This document shows positions 16,418 to 24,788 of a DNA stretch of 64,000 nt, in pieces. Within the stretch, counting starts at the first letter, position 1. Each line of letters opens with the position of its first letter. This stretch comes from JBJXHN01 sp046233135 (lineage in GTDB: Bacteria > Pseudomonadota > Alphaproteobacteria > Rhodospirillales > Rhodospirillaceae). The DNA is taken from the NCBI GenBank assembly GCA_046233135.1, contig JBJXHN010000006.1, forward strand, positions 434,001 through 498,000, written 5' to 3'. The translations under genes and the position numbers were made by a program. A model generated the notes under the pieces. That model saw nothing but the letters and a program-made list of their open reading frames with translations, searched no databases and had not been told where the DNA came from.

Positions 16418-18274
16418 ATGTCCAAGAACAGGGGGGGCCTGCGGACCCTGGCCACGGTGGCCGGCACGCTGGCGATGATCGCGGCGATGGCGGTGCCGAT
16501 GGCGGCTCCGGCGGCGGCCAAGGACGTTACCTGGGACGACATCCTGAAGGATGCGGAAACGCCCCAGGATGTGCTGATGTACGGCATGGGTCCGCAGGCG
16601 CAGCGCTTCAGCCCGCTGAAGGAAATCACATCCGACAACGTTCAGCGCCTGGTGCCCAAGTGGTCCTACTCCTTCGGGGACGAGCGCCAGCGCGGCCAGG
16701 AAAGCCAGGCCCTGGTCCAGGACGGCGTCATCTACATCACCGCATCCTATTCCCGCATGTTCGCCCTGGATGCCCGCACCGGCGAACGGCTATGGACCTT
16801 CCAGGCCCGGCTGCCCGACAACATCCGGCCCTGCTGCGACGTGATCAACCGGGGTGCGGCGATCTACGGGGACAAGGTGTTCTTCGGCCTGCTGGATGCG
16901 TCCATCGTCGCCCTGGACAAGGCCACCGGCAAGGTGGTGTGGAAGAAGAAGTTCGGTGATCACGAGGCCGGTTACACCATGACCGGCGCCCCGACCATCG
17001 TGAAGGACGCCAAGACCGGCCGGGTGATGCTGATCCACGGCAGCTCCGGCGACGAATTCGGTGTGGTCGGCCAGCTTTTTGCCCGTGATCCCGACACCGG
17101 CGAGGAAATCTGGATGCGCCCGCTGGTGGAAGGCCACATGGGCCGTCTGGACGGCAAGGACAGCACCCCCACCGGCAACCCTGACGCCCCGTCCTGGCCG
17201 CGCAAGGATGACGGCACCTTCGTTGAAGCCTGGCACCACGGTGGCGGCGCTCCCTGGCAGAGCGCATCCTTCGACGTGGAAACCAACACCATCGTCATCG
17301 GGGCGGGCAACCCGGCGCCCTGGAACGGTTGGGCGCGGACTCCCGGGGACAGCCTGTTCACCTCTGGCCAGGCCTATGTGGACCCGTCGACCGGCGAGCT
17401 GATCGGCTTCTACCAGCATACACCGAACGACACCTGGGACTTCTCGGGCAACAACGAGCTGGTGCTGTTCGACTATACGGACAAGGACGGCAAGACCCAT
17501 AAGGCCGCCGCCCATGCCGACCGCAACGGCTTCTTCTACGTTACCGACCGCGAAGCTTTGTCGGAGCGGGGCGGGGACATCAACCGGCCGACGTCCCTGC
17601 TCAATGCCTTTCCGTTTGTCGACGGCATCACCTGGGCCAAGGGCATCGACCTGAAGACCGGCCGGCCCATCGAGGCGGAAGGCCAGCGCCCGCCGCTGCC
17701 CAAGGACGGCGAGCAGAAGGGGGATGTGGTGCAGGTTTCCCCGCCGTTCCTGGGGGGCAAGAACTGGAACCCGATGTCCTATTCGCCGGACACCGGCCTG
17801 TTCTATGTGCCCGCCAACCACTGGAAGGAAGACTATTGGGCAGAAGAGGTCTCCTACGCCAAGGGTTCGGCCTACCTGGGCATGGGGTTCCGCATCCACA
17901 AGATGTACGACGACCACGTGGGTATCCTGCGGGCCATGAACCCGGCCACCGGCGAGGTGGCCTGGGAGCATAAGGAAGCCTTGCCCCTGTGGGCCGGGAC
18001 CCTGGCGACGGCGGGCAATCTCGTGTTCACCGGCACCAGTGACGGCTACGTCAAGGCCTTCGATGCCGCCACGGGGGAAGAACTGTGGTCCTTCCAGACC
18101 GGATCGGGGGTCGTGTCCCAGCCCATCACCTGGGAGATGGACGGCAAGCAGTATCTGGGAATCGCGTCCGGCTACGGCGGCGCGGTGCCGTTGTGGGGCG
18201 GTGATATGGCGTCGTTGACCAAGCTGGTGTCGCAGGGCGGCTCCTTCTGGGTCTTCGAGCTGTTCGACCGCTGA
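16418..18274 (+). CDS. exaA: PQQ-dependent ethanol dehydrogenase, calcium type (ExaA/PedE-like)
   Basis: The 618-aa periplasmic quinoprotein has a signal peptide about 1-35 (ending APAAAK). Adjacent cysteines C139-C140 (RPCCDV) form the family's disulfide ring near PQQ. The eight-bladed propeller is complete to GGSFWVFELFD. The catalytic aspartate is D341 in TWDFSGNNE. The position two residues later, which is Asp in lanthanide enzymes, is S343, so this should be a calcium enzyme. Segments such as SPPFLGGKNWNPM and NHWKEDYW are characteristic of ExaA-type ethanol dehydrogenases. It oxidises primary alcohols and passes electrons to a cytochrome c550. The ribosome-binding site is AGGAGGG. Confidence 0.93.
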   Translation: MSKNRGGLRTLATVAGTLAMIAAMAVPMAAPAAAKDVTWDDILKDAETPQDVLMYGMGPQAQRFSPLKEITSDNVQRLVPKWSYSFGDERQRGQESQALVQDGVIYITASYSRMFALDARTGERLWTFQARLPDNIRPCCDVINRGAAIYGDKVFFGLLDASIVALDKATGKVVWKKKFGDHEAGYTMTGAPTIVKDAKTGRVMLIHGSSGDEFGVVGQLFARDPDTGEEIWMRPLVEGHMGRLDGKDSTPTGNPDAPSWPRKDDGTFVEAWHHGGGAPWQSASFDVETNTIVIGAGNPAPWNGWARTPGDSLFTSGQAYVDPSTGELIGFYQHTPNDTWDFSGNNELVLFDYTDKDGKTHKAAAHADRNGFFYVTDREALSERGGDINRPTSLLNAFPFVDGITWAKGIDLKTGRPIEAEGQRPPLPKDGEQKGDVVQVSPPFLGGKNWNPMSYSPDTGLFYVPANHWKEDYWAEEVSYAKGSAYLGMGFRIHKMYDDHVGILRAMNPATGEVAWEHKEALPLWAGTLATAGNLVFTGTSDGYVKAFDAATGEELWSFQTGSGVVSQPITWEMDGKQYLGIASGYGGAVPLWGGDMASLTKLVSQGGSFWVFELFDR

Positions 18275-18282
18275 CACCGGGC

Positions 18283-18327
18283 GGCGACCGGACGGGCGAT
18301 TCCTCCCGTTTCGTCCGTCCGGTCGCC
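18283..18327 (+). terminator. Strong hairpin after exaA
   Basis: GGCGACCGGACGG (18283-18295) pairs perfectly with CCGTCCGGTCGCC (18315-18327), beginning 8 bp after the exaA stop. No U-run follows, so it may act as a 3'-end stabiliser that lowers expression of the following gene relative to exaA. Confidence 0.6.
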
Positions 18328-18375
18328 CCTGGTTTCCCGCCTCCGCTTCGCCTCCATTCGTACGAGGGGTCTTCC

Positions 18376-19026
18376 ATGCGCTTCACCATCCGCGCCCGCA
18401 TCGCCGGGCTTTGCCGTCGCCCCATGGGGTCGGCGGCGGTTCTCACCCTGCTTCTCGCCCTTGGGACCGCCGGACCGGCGGGGGCAGAGACGTCTTCGGT
18501 GGCCGAATCCGGGTCCGATACAGAAGGGCCGGTCGTCGTCGGTGGCTGCACCATCGCTCCGGGTGCCCGGTGCGAAGGCGCGGACCTGCGCCATGCCGAA
18601 CTGCCCCATGCCGACCTGGGCGGGGCGGATCTGCGGGGGGCCAACCTAGCCCGGATCGACCTGCGCCATGCCAATTTGCGGGGAGCGGACCTGTCCGGAG
18701 CCAATCTGGACGGGGCGCGGCTTCAGATGGCCTTTCTTCAGGGGGCCAATCTGCGCGGTGCCACCTTGCGCGGGGCGATTCTGGATTTCGCCCGTCTTTC
18801 CAAGGCCGACCTCAGCGGCGCCGACCTGACCGCCGCCAGTCTGGAAATGGCCTGGGCGAGCAAGGCCCGGATGGAAGGGGCCAACTTGACCAACGCCGAT
18901 TTGCAGGAAGCCAAGTTCAACGGCGCGACTCTGAAGGATGCGGTGCTGGAAGGGGCGCTGATCCGCTATGCCATCTTCCAGGACACCTACATGGACGGCT
19001 GCAAGGATTGCCCCTTCGACTGGTGA
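18376..19026 (+). CDS. Exported pentapeptide-repeat protein
   Basis: The 216-aa protein has a signal peptide about 1-38 (ending GPAGAE). Roughly 28 tandem A(D/N)LxX pentapeptides follow, from about residue 60 to 205 (e.g. ADLRGANLARIDLRHANL). They should fold as a right-handed quadrilateral beta-helix. The protein ends with CKDCPFDW, a cysteine pair. It sits directly downstream of exaA. Pentapeptide-repeat genes also occur beside ExaA-type genes in other bacteria as far as I recall, so a role in quinoprotein function or assembly is plausible. The molecular function is unknown. Confidence 0.8.
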   Translation: MRFTIRARIAGLCRRPMGSAAVLTLLLALGTAGPAGAETSSVAESGSDTEGPVVVGGCTIAPGARCEGADLRHAELPHADLGGADLRGANLARIDLRHANLRGADLSGANLDGARLQMAFLQGANLRGATLRGAILDFARLSKADLSGADLTAASLEMAWASKARMEGANLTNADLQEAKFNGATLKDAVLEGALIRYAIFQDTYMDGCKDCPFDW

Positions 19027-19118
19027 TCCCGGCTCCGGCATCCCGCCTTCGACGGAAGTCGAATTCGTCCCCGCGCCCTTTCCCGCTAGCCTGAGAAAAA
19101 ACGCGGGGATGGGACGGG

Positions 19119-20720
19119 ATGAGCGGAATGTCCATCAAGGGCCGGGTGCTGGTCACCCTGTCGGTTTTGCTGGCGGTGACGGCCGGCCTGGTCTGGTCAA
19201 GCCAGCAGGCCCTGGAGCAGGCGGGTTATCTTCTTGACCGCGCCGACCGGTCGAACCGCCAGCTGGAGGTGTTCGGCCATCTGTCCACCGCCGTCAGTCT
19301 GGGGCTGGTCGGCCAGCTGGCGGCCCTGCATCGGGGAGAGGTGCCGGCCGGCCTGGCGACCTTGCCTGCGGTGCGCGACGCCCTGAACGCGCTGGAGGCG
19401 TTGACCCGCGACGAGGTGGCCTTTGTCCGCGAAGCCGCAGAGCGGGACGCGGAGCGGACGGAGCTGGCCCGGGGGCAGGCCCTGGCTGACAGCCTCGCGA
19501 CCTTCGACCGGGTGATCGGAGCCGGGACCCGCGCCGAAACGGGGAATGGAGCCACGGGCGGTGGCGCGGGCACCGGCATGCCGGATGGCTACTTCGCCCA
19601 GGTCGACACACTGATTGCCACCCTGCTGGCGGGCCAGCTTGCCGAGGCCGCCGCCGACGAGCACGAGGAGCTGGGCGCGGTTTCCCGGGCCATGGCGGCC
19701 ACCAGCCGCCGGCTTGAGTGGCTGGGTGGGGCCGGTGTCGCGGCCCACTTGGTGGCATCGGCGCTGGTGGTTCTGCTGGTGGTGCGCGGAGTGCTCGCGC
19801 CCACGGCAAGGCTGGTGGACGGGATCCGGCGGCTGGGTGGCGGAGATCTCACCTATCGCATACCGGCTGCGACCCACGACGAACTGGGCCTGCTGACCCA
19901 GCACGTGAACCGCATGGCCGGCCGTCTGGCCCGCAACCGGGCCGCCATGGATCGGGCACACGGGCATCTGGAAAGCGAGGTGGCCCGGCGGACGGCCGAT
20001 CTGATCGCCCAGAACAAGGCCCTGGAAGAGGTGAACCGCAACCGCGAGCGCTTCTTCACCGATGTCAGTCACGAACTGCGCACCCCCCTGACCACGATCG
20101 TCGGCGAGGCAGAGGTGACCTTGCACACCCAGGGCGAAGAGCCCGATGCCCTGCGCCAGTGCCTGCATACGGTCCTGGCCCATGCCGGCTGCCTGCAGCG
20201 GCGGATCGCCGATCTTCTGGCCATCGCCCGGGCCGGGGACGGGCGGGTGATCCTGTCGTTCTCGGCGGTTTCCGCCGGCGAGGTGATCTCCCGGGCTTGC
20301 GGCACGGCGGACGGATTGGCGCGGGTCAACGGGGTGGGCCTGGTCTCTGCCTGCGAGCGGCCGAAGGTACAGGTGCGTGCCGACCTGGACTGGCTGGCCC
20401 AGGCCCTGACCACCATCCTGGACAACGCCGTGAAATTCTCCCGCCCCGGGCAAGAGGTGCTGGTCCGGCAGGGGATGGAGAACGGGCAGGTCGCGGTGAG
20501 CATTCGCGACCACGGGGAAGGCGTGGCCCCCCATGCCCTGCCGCGCCTGTTCGACCGCTTCTACCAGACGCCGGAGGGGCGGCGGCAGGGGGGATCGGGT
20601 CTGGGGCTGGCCGTGGCCCGCTGGATCGTCGAGGCCCACGGCGGCACCATTCGCGCCGAGGGCGCGCCGGGCCGTGGCACCACCATCACCCTGACCCTGC
20701 CCGTGCTGAAGGAGGCCTGA
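19119..20720 (+). CDS. Membrane-bound sensor histidine kinase
   Basis: The 533-aa protein has a first membrane segment about residues 8-28 and a periplasmic helical sensor of about 190 residues with no named domain. A second membrane segment lies about 205-228, then HAMP (about 228-280) and a short coiled coil. HisKA has phospho-acceptor H318 in FTDVSHELRTPLTTIVGEAE. HATPase_c has LDNAVKFS, DHGEGV and GGSGLGLAVARWIVEAHGG. Its stop is 1 bp before the response-regulator start. Position suggests control of the exaA region or of a linked function. The signal is unknown. Confidence 0.88.
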   Translation: MSGMSIKGRVLVTLSVLLAVTAGLVWSSQQALEQAGYLLDRADRSNRQLEVFGHLSTAVSLGLVGQLAALHRGEVPAGLATLPAVRDALNALEALTRDEVAFVREAAERDAERTELARGQALADSLATFDRVIGAGTRAETGNGATGGGAGTGMPDGYFAQVDTLIATLLAGQLAEAAADEHEELGAVSRAMAATSRRLEWLGGAGVAAHLVASALVVLLVVRGVLAPTARLVDGIRRLGGGDLTYRIPAATHDELGLLTQHVNRMAGRLARNRAAMDRAHGHLESEVARRTADLIAQNKALEEVNRNRERFFTDVSHELRTPLTTIVGEAEVTLHTQGEEPDALRQCLHTVLAHAGCLQRRIADLLAIARAGDGRVILSFSAVSAGEVISRACGTADGLARVNGVGLVSACERPKVQVRADLDWLAQALTTILDNAVKFSRPGQEVLVRQGMENGQVAVSIRDHGEGVAPHALPRLFDRFYQTPEGRRQGGSGLGLAVARWIVEAHGGTIRAEGAPGRGTTITLTLPVLKEA

Positions 20721-20721
20721 G

Positions 20722-21417
20722 ATGCAGCCGACCGTCCTTCTGGTGGAAGACGACACCGGTATCGGCCGCTTTATCGATCGCGGCTTGCGGGCGTCCGGCT
20801 ATGGGGTGGACTGGGTGCCGCGCGGCGGGCTGGCCCTGGACCGGGTGCGGCGCCAGCCCTTCGACATGATCATCCTGGACCTCGCGCTGCCGGACATGGA
20901 TGGGCTGGACATCTGCCGGGGCCTGCGGGCGGACGGGGTGGACCTGCCGATCCTCATCCTCTCGGCCCGGGATACCCCGGACCAGCGGGTGGCCGGACTG
21001 GATGCGGGAAGCGATGATTATCTGACCAAGCCCTTCCACTTCCAGGAACTGCTGGCCCGCCTGCGGGCGCTGCACCGGCGCCACGGGTCGGCGATCCCCC
21101 GCAGCACGACCGTGCTGGACGCTGGCAGCCTGACCCTGGAACCGTCGGCGCACAGGGCGGCGCTGAACGGGCGGGAGGTGACTTTCTCCCCCCGCGAATA
21201 CGCCCTGCTGCTGACCCTGGTCCATCAGCGCAACCGGGTGGTTTCCCGCCGCAGTTTGCTGGATGTCGTCTGGGGGGAAGAGGCGGACGTGTCGGAAAAC
21301 GCGGTGGATGTCTATGTGGGCTATCTGCGGCGCAAGCTGGACGAACCCGGCGCCCCGCGCATCGAAACCGTGCGGGGCGTCGGGTTCCGTCTGGACCTGC
21401 CCCGGCCCTGCGCATAG
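20722..21417 (+). CDS. OmpR/PhoB-family response regulator
   Basis: The 231-aa protein has a receiver domain about 1-120 with acidic pocket ED10-D11, phospho-acceptor D53 (ILDLALPDMDG), and TKPFHF with the conserved lysine. A winged-helix DNA-binding domain lies about 135-228 (REVTFSPREYALLLTLV, RSLLDVVW, VDVYVGYLRRKL). It is cognate to the kinase encoded 1 bp upstream. No ribosome-binding-site change or truncation is seen. The regulon is unknown, though proximity to exaA makes quinoprotein genes candidates. Confidence 0.92.
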   Translation: MQPTVLLVEDDTGIGRFIDRGLRASGYGVDWVPRGGLALDRVRRQPFDMIILDLALPDMDGLDICRGLRADGVDLPILILSARDTPDQRVAGLDAGSDDYLTKPFHFQELLARLRALHRRHGSAIPRSTTVLDAGSLTLEPSAHRAALNGREVTFSPREYALLLTLVHQRNRVVSRRSLLDVVWGEEADVSENAVDVYVGYLRRKLDEPGAPRIETVRGVGFRLDLPRPCA

Positions 21418-21493
21418 GCACCGGGGCGGGTCCGTCAGTCACGGTCGTGGTTACGGCCGTGGTTGGGGAAGGGGGGGCTGGTGATGATCGGCC

Positions 21494-22039
21494 TTACGCC
21501 GCCAGGGCTGCGCGGACCACCGGGAAGTCGATGTCGGTTTCGGCAACCACATTGACCAGGTTGGTGAAGATGTTCTCGGCCACCACGGCGATGATTTCGA
21601 TGATCTGGCCGTCGTCGAAGCCGGCATGGCGCACGGCCGCCAGGTCGGTTTCATGGACCCGGCCCCGTTCCCGCAGCACCGTGACCGCGAAGCGTACGGC
21701 GGCATCGGCCTTGTCATCGGCAGAGCGGCCCCGGCGGTTCAGGTCGATTTCCTCAGGGCTGATCTTGGCCAGGTTCAGGCCCAGGTAGGTATGCGCCGAC
21801 AGGCAATATTCGCAGCCGTTGGCCTGGGCCACCGCCAGGGCGATGCGTTCGCGGGTCTTGACGTCCAGGGCCTTGGACAGCGCGCCGTTGTTGGCGGTGA
21901 AGCCCTGCAGCACCGCCGGGCTGGCGGCCAGCAGGCGGAACATGTTGGGCACCACGCCGAGCTGCTTGTGCACGGCATCCAGCACCGGACGGGAAGCTTC
22001 GGGAGCGGCGTCGCGGTCGAGAATGGTCAGGCGGGACAT
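21494..22039 (-). CDS. AhpD-like alkylhydroperoxidase-fold protein (peroxidase-related)
   Basis: The 181-aa protein has the carboxymuconolactone decarboxylase/AhpD fold. The redox motif is ANGCEYCLSAHTYLG, with the CxxC pair followed by the conserved histidine. The ribosome-binding site AGGAG lies 6 nt from the ATG at 22039, so the in-frame ATG at 22045, which directly follows it, is not used. Family members reduce peroxides or act as thiol oxidoreductases. It is divergent from the LysR gene, which probably regulates it. The peptide LGVVPNMFRLLAASPAVLQ is typical of the uncharacterised peroxidase-related subgroup. Confidence 0.85.
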   Translation of the reverse strand: MSRLTILDRDAAPEASRPVLDAVHKQLGVVPNMFRLLAASPAVLQGFTANNGALSKALDVKTRERIALAVAQANGCEYCLSAHTYLGLNLAKISPEEIDLNRRGRSADDKADAAVRFAVTVLRERGRVHETDLAAVRHAGFDDGQIIEIIAVVAENIFTNLVNVVAETDIDFPVVRAALAA

Positions 22040-22100
22040 GGTCATCTCCTTTTCGGTTGAGGGAACCGCTGTGGGTTCGGTCGAGAAGAGATGTATCCAA

Positions 22101-22129
22101 TTCCAAGAACAGAGATAATCTGGTATAAT
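22101..22129 (+). promoter_or_regulatory. Predicted sigma-70 promoter of the LysR gene
   Basis: TTCCAA (22101-22106) and TATAAT (22124-22129) are separated by 17 bp, 35 bp before the LysR start. It lies in the divergent region shared with the AhpD-like gene, so LysR binding here could control both. Confidence 0.5.
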
Positions 22130-22164
22130 CGAGAGATAGGTTCCCGAAAAATGGAATAATGCTC

Positions 22165-23070
22165 ATGGACCGTCTGGAGGCCATGTGGATCCTGTTGCGG
22201 GTGGTGGAGACCGGCAGTTTCTCGGCCGCCAGCCGATCCGTGGGGGTGCCCCTGGCCACGGTCAGCCGCAAGGTCGGCGAGCTGGAAGCCCATCTGGGCA
22301 CCAGGCTGCTGACCCGCACCACCCGCAAGGTGACTCCTACCGATGCGGGCACCGTCTATGCCGCCTCGGCCCGGCGGATCCTGGAGCAGGTGGAAGAGAC
22401 GGAGCGGGTTGCCGCCGGGGAGTTCCAGGCCCCCCGGGGCGATCTGACGGTGACGGCGCCTATGCTGTTCGGCCGGCTGCACATCCTGCCCATCGTTTCC
22501 GACTTCCTGGCCCTTTATCCGGACATCAACGTGCGTCTGCTGCTGCTGGACCGAAACCTGCACCTGCTGGACGATCATATCGACGTGGCCGCGCGTATCG
22601 GTCCGCTGCCCGACAGCGGCCTGATGGCCACCCGGACCGGGGATCTGCGGACAGTGGTCTGTGCGAGCCCCGGACTCATCGCGGCCCATGGGGCACCCTC
22701 TTCCCCGGCGGACCTGGGGACCCTGCCCATCGTCAATTTCGACTTTCTATTTCCCGGTGGCAGCTGGACCTTCCGGGACCCCGACGGCAGAGGCACGGTG
22801 GAGGTGCCCTTGCGGCCCCGCCTGTCCGTGTCCTCGGCCGAAGCGGCGGTGATGGCGGCGGTTACGGGTGTCGGGGGTACCCGGGTGATCCATTACCAAT
22901 GTGCGGATGCGGTGCGGCAGGGAGCCTTGCGGCTGCTGCTGGAGGCGTATGAACCGGCGCCATTGCCGGTGCATCTGCTGCATGCGGGGGGCGGGGCGTT
23001 GCCGCTGAAAACCCGGGCGTTCCTGGATTTCGCCGTTCCCCGGCTGCGCGAGGCTCTGATCTTTGGCTGA
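22165..23070 (+). CDS. LysR-family transcriptional regulator
   Basis: The 301-aa protein has an N-terminal winged helix-turn-helix about 1-60 (MWILLRVVETGSFSAASRSV, VPLATVSRKVGELEAHLGTR). The substrate-binding domain lies about 88-295 (RGDLTVTAPMLFGRLHILPI). The ATG at 22165 has GGA 9 nt upstream. An ATG two codons earlier is possible. It belongs to the broad LysR group that regulates neighbouring oxidoreductases. The divergent AhpD-like gene is the likely target. Its stop directly abuts the 28-bp repeat array. Confidence 0.9.
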   Translation: MDRLEAMWILLRVVETGSFSAASRSVGVPLATVSRKVGELEAHLGTRLLTRTTRKVTPTDAGTVYAASARRILEQVEETERVAAGEFQAPRGDLTVTAPMLFGRLHILPIVSDFLALYPDINVRLLLLDRNLHLLDDHIDVAARIGPLPDSGLMATRTGDLRTVVCASPGLIAAHGAPSSPADLGTLPIVNFDFLFPGGSWTFRDPDGRGTVEVPLRPRLSVSSAEAAVMAAVTGVGGTRVIHYQCADAVRQGALRLLLEAYEPAPLPVHLLHAGGGALPLKTRAFLDFAVPRLREALIFG

Positions 23071-23238
23071 TCAGCGCATGTGCATAGTTTTGCGCTATTC
23101 AGCGCATGTGCATAGTTTTGCGCTATTCAGCGCATGTGCATAGTTTTGCGCTATTCAGCGCATGTGCATGGATTTGCGCTATTCAGCGCATGTGCATGGA
23201 TTTGCGCTATTCAGCGCATGTGCATGGATTTGCGCTAT
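23071..23238. repeat. Six 28-bp tandem repeats filling a convergent intergenic gap
   Basis: Six units of exactly 28 bp start at 23071, 23099, 23127, 23155, 23183 and 23211, and a partial seventh starts at 23239. The first three units carry CATAGTTTT and the last three CATGGATTT at the same place; otherwise they are identical. Each junction contains TGCGCT-ATTC-AGCGCA, a 6-bp stem with a 4-nt loop. The array runs from the base after the LysR stop to the base before the stop of the ABC ATPase gene. The partial seventh unit coincides with the 3' end of that gene, suggesting expansion by slippage from the gene end. Confidence 0.95.
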
Positions 23239-24030
23239 TCAGCGCACATAGGCGATCGCAGGGCCGCCGTCCGGATGTGGCATGACCCCCATGGGCAGCC
23301 CGTAAATGCGTTCCAGGGTCTCGGGAGCGAGGATGCTGTCCGCCGCGCCCCGGGCGATCAGCCGGCCGCCATGCAGGGCGATGATATCGTCGCAGTAGCG
23401 GGCAGCCATGGTGATGTCGTGCAGCACCACCACCACGCACAGGCCGTTGTCCCGGCACAGGCGATGGACCAGGGACAGCACCTCCACCTGATGGGCGATG
23501 TCCAGGGCGGAGATCGGCTCGTCGAGCAGCAGGCAGCGGGCGTTCTGGGCGACCAGCATGGCTAGCCAGGCCCGCTGGCGTTCGCCGCCGGACAGGGTGT
23601 CCACCAGCCGGTCCCCCAGCGGCGCGATATCGGTCAGGTGGATGGCATCCTCCACCGCCTGGCGGTCGGCGGGACCGAAGCGCCCCAGCGCCCCATGCCA
23701 GGGATAGCGGCCCAGCGCCACCAGTTCACGCGTCACCATGCCCGACGCCGGCGGGGTGTGCTGCGGCAGATAGGCCACCTGCCGGGCAAAGGCGCGGTCC
23801 TTCCAGTCTGGCAGGGCGGTCCCGGCAAAGCGGATGGTGCCGCCACTGGGGGCCTGCTGACGGGCCAGCAGCTTCAGCAGGGTGGATTTGCCCGACCCGT
23901 TGTGGCCGATCAACCCGATCATCCGCCCGGCGGGTAGGGTCAGGGTCAAAGGTTCCAGTAGCGTGCGGCCGCTGATCCGGAAGGTCACGTCGCTCAGGGC
24001 GAACAGGGGCTCATGGGCGGATAAGGTCAC
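23239..24030 (-). CDS. Iron-siderophore ABC transporter ATPase (FhuC/FecE type)
   Basis: The 263-aa protein starts at GTG 24030, chosen because GTGA overlaps the stop of the upstream reductase gene. Walker A is GHNGSGKST (42-50), the signature LSGGERQRAWLAM, and Walker B CLLLDEPISALD. The H-loop lies in VVVLHDITMAARY. It drives import through the FhuB-type permease encoded at 24785-26788. It is the last gene of the leftward siderophore operon. The stop codon falls inside the first bases of the repeat unit. Confidence 0.93.
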   Translation of the reverse strand: MTLSAHEPLFALSDVTFRISGRTLLEPLTLTLPAGRMIGLIGHNGSGKSTLLKLLARQQAPSGGTIRFAGTALPDWKDRAFARQVAYLPQHTPPASGMVTRELVALGRYPWHGALGRFGPADRQAVEDAIHLTDIAPLGDRLVDTLSGGERQRAWLAMLVAQNARCLLLDEPISALDIAHQVEVLSLVHRLCRDNGLCVVVVLHDITMAARYCDDIIALHGGRLIARGAADSILAPETLERIYGLPMGVMPHPDGGPAIAYVR

Positions 24031-24788
24031 GCGGATTGCTCCCGGGCTCTTGGGACCGCCGCCGCTTGTTTGGCGGGATCCAGGGGACAGGTTTGGCAGG
24101 TGTCGAGGGCGGGAATCAGGTAGCGCAGGCAGCAGACCTTGCGCAGGCGCAGCGGCGGTCCATCGGCCTGCGCCATATAGCGGACAGGGGCGTACAAGGG
24201 ATTGCGCGACCGGCCCGGCCAGCTGCGGCCGGTCAGGATGGTGGTGCCGGCCACCACGCCGGGATGGTCGGGGCCGAAGCCCTGTTCGATCCGCGCCACC
24301 ACCCGCTCGAACAGGGCGCCGAGGTTCCCCCACAGGACCTTGGGGGCGAGACCACCCTCTGCGGCCAGCGCGTCGATCAGCGGATCCAGGTGGTCGGCCC
24401 GCAGTCTGTCGAAGCGGGAGAAGGGAGAGGTGTCGGGGGCGATGGGACCGCCGGCATGGGGCAGGCGGACGGCGGCGGTACGGCCTCCGGCATGGGGGAT
24501 GATCTCCAGTGTGCTCAGGGCCACTGGCAGCTCATGGTCGGCGGCGAGGCTGGCGGCGATCACCGGCGTGGCGAAGACGCTGAAATGCCACTTCGACCAC
24601 AGCGAGGCCACGGCCTTGGGATCCGGCTGGTCGTAGGTGGCGGCGAAGCGGGCCAGCAGATCGCGCAGGACCGGCCGCTCCAGCAGGGCGGAACCAGGCA
24701 GGCCCTCCCGGGGGTCGTCGTCCAACACCAGATTCTCGGCGATGGGGGCGAGGTCGCCGGTGAACAGCGGGCTCAGGGTGGGGATCAT
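24027..24788 (-). CDS. fhuF: FhuF-like ferric-siderophore reductase
   Basis: The protein is 253 aa from ATG 24788, where ATGA overlaps the permease stop. The C-terminus has CCLRYLIPALDTCQTC, the FhuF pattern CC-x10-C-x2-C that holds a [2Fe-2S] cluster. FhuF reduces siderophore-bound Fe(III) in the cytoplasm to release iron. The central region (FSVFATPVIAASLAADHELP) fits the family. Gene coupling on both sides (ATGA and GTGA overlaps) makes it an integral part of the uptake operon. Confidence 0.88.
   Translation of the reverse strand: MIPTLSPLFTGDLAPIAENLVLDDDPREGLPGSALLERPVLRDLLARFAATYDQPDPKAVASLWSKWHFSVFATPVIAASLAADHELPVALSTLEIIPHAGGRTAAVRLPHAGGPIAPDTSPFSRFDRLRADHLDPLIDALAAEGGLAPKVLWGNLGALFERVVARIEQGFGPDHPGVVAGTTILTGRSWPGRSRNPLYAPVRYMAQADGPPLRLRKVCCLRYLIPALDTCQTCPLDPAKQAAAVPRAREQSA

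Noticed and set aside
23071..23238. Possible CRISPR array
   Set aside because: The 28-bp units are directly abutting and nearly identical along their whole length, with no unique spacers and no cas genes nearby. They are tandem repeats.
23134..23565. Open frame running through the repeats, encoding a repetitive Cys/Met-rich peptide
   Set aside because: It arises from the repeat sequence and then runs antisense to the ABC ATPase gene. It has no ribosome-binding site.
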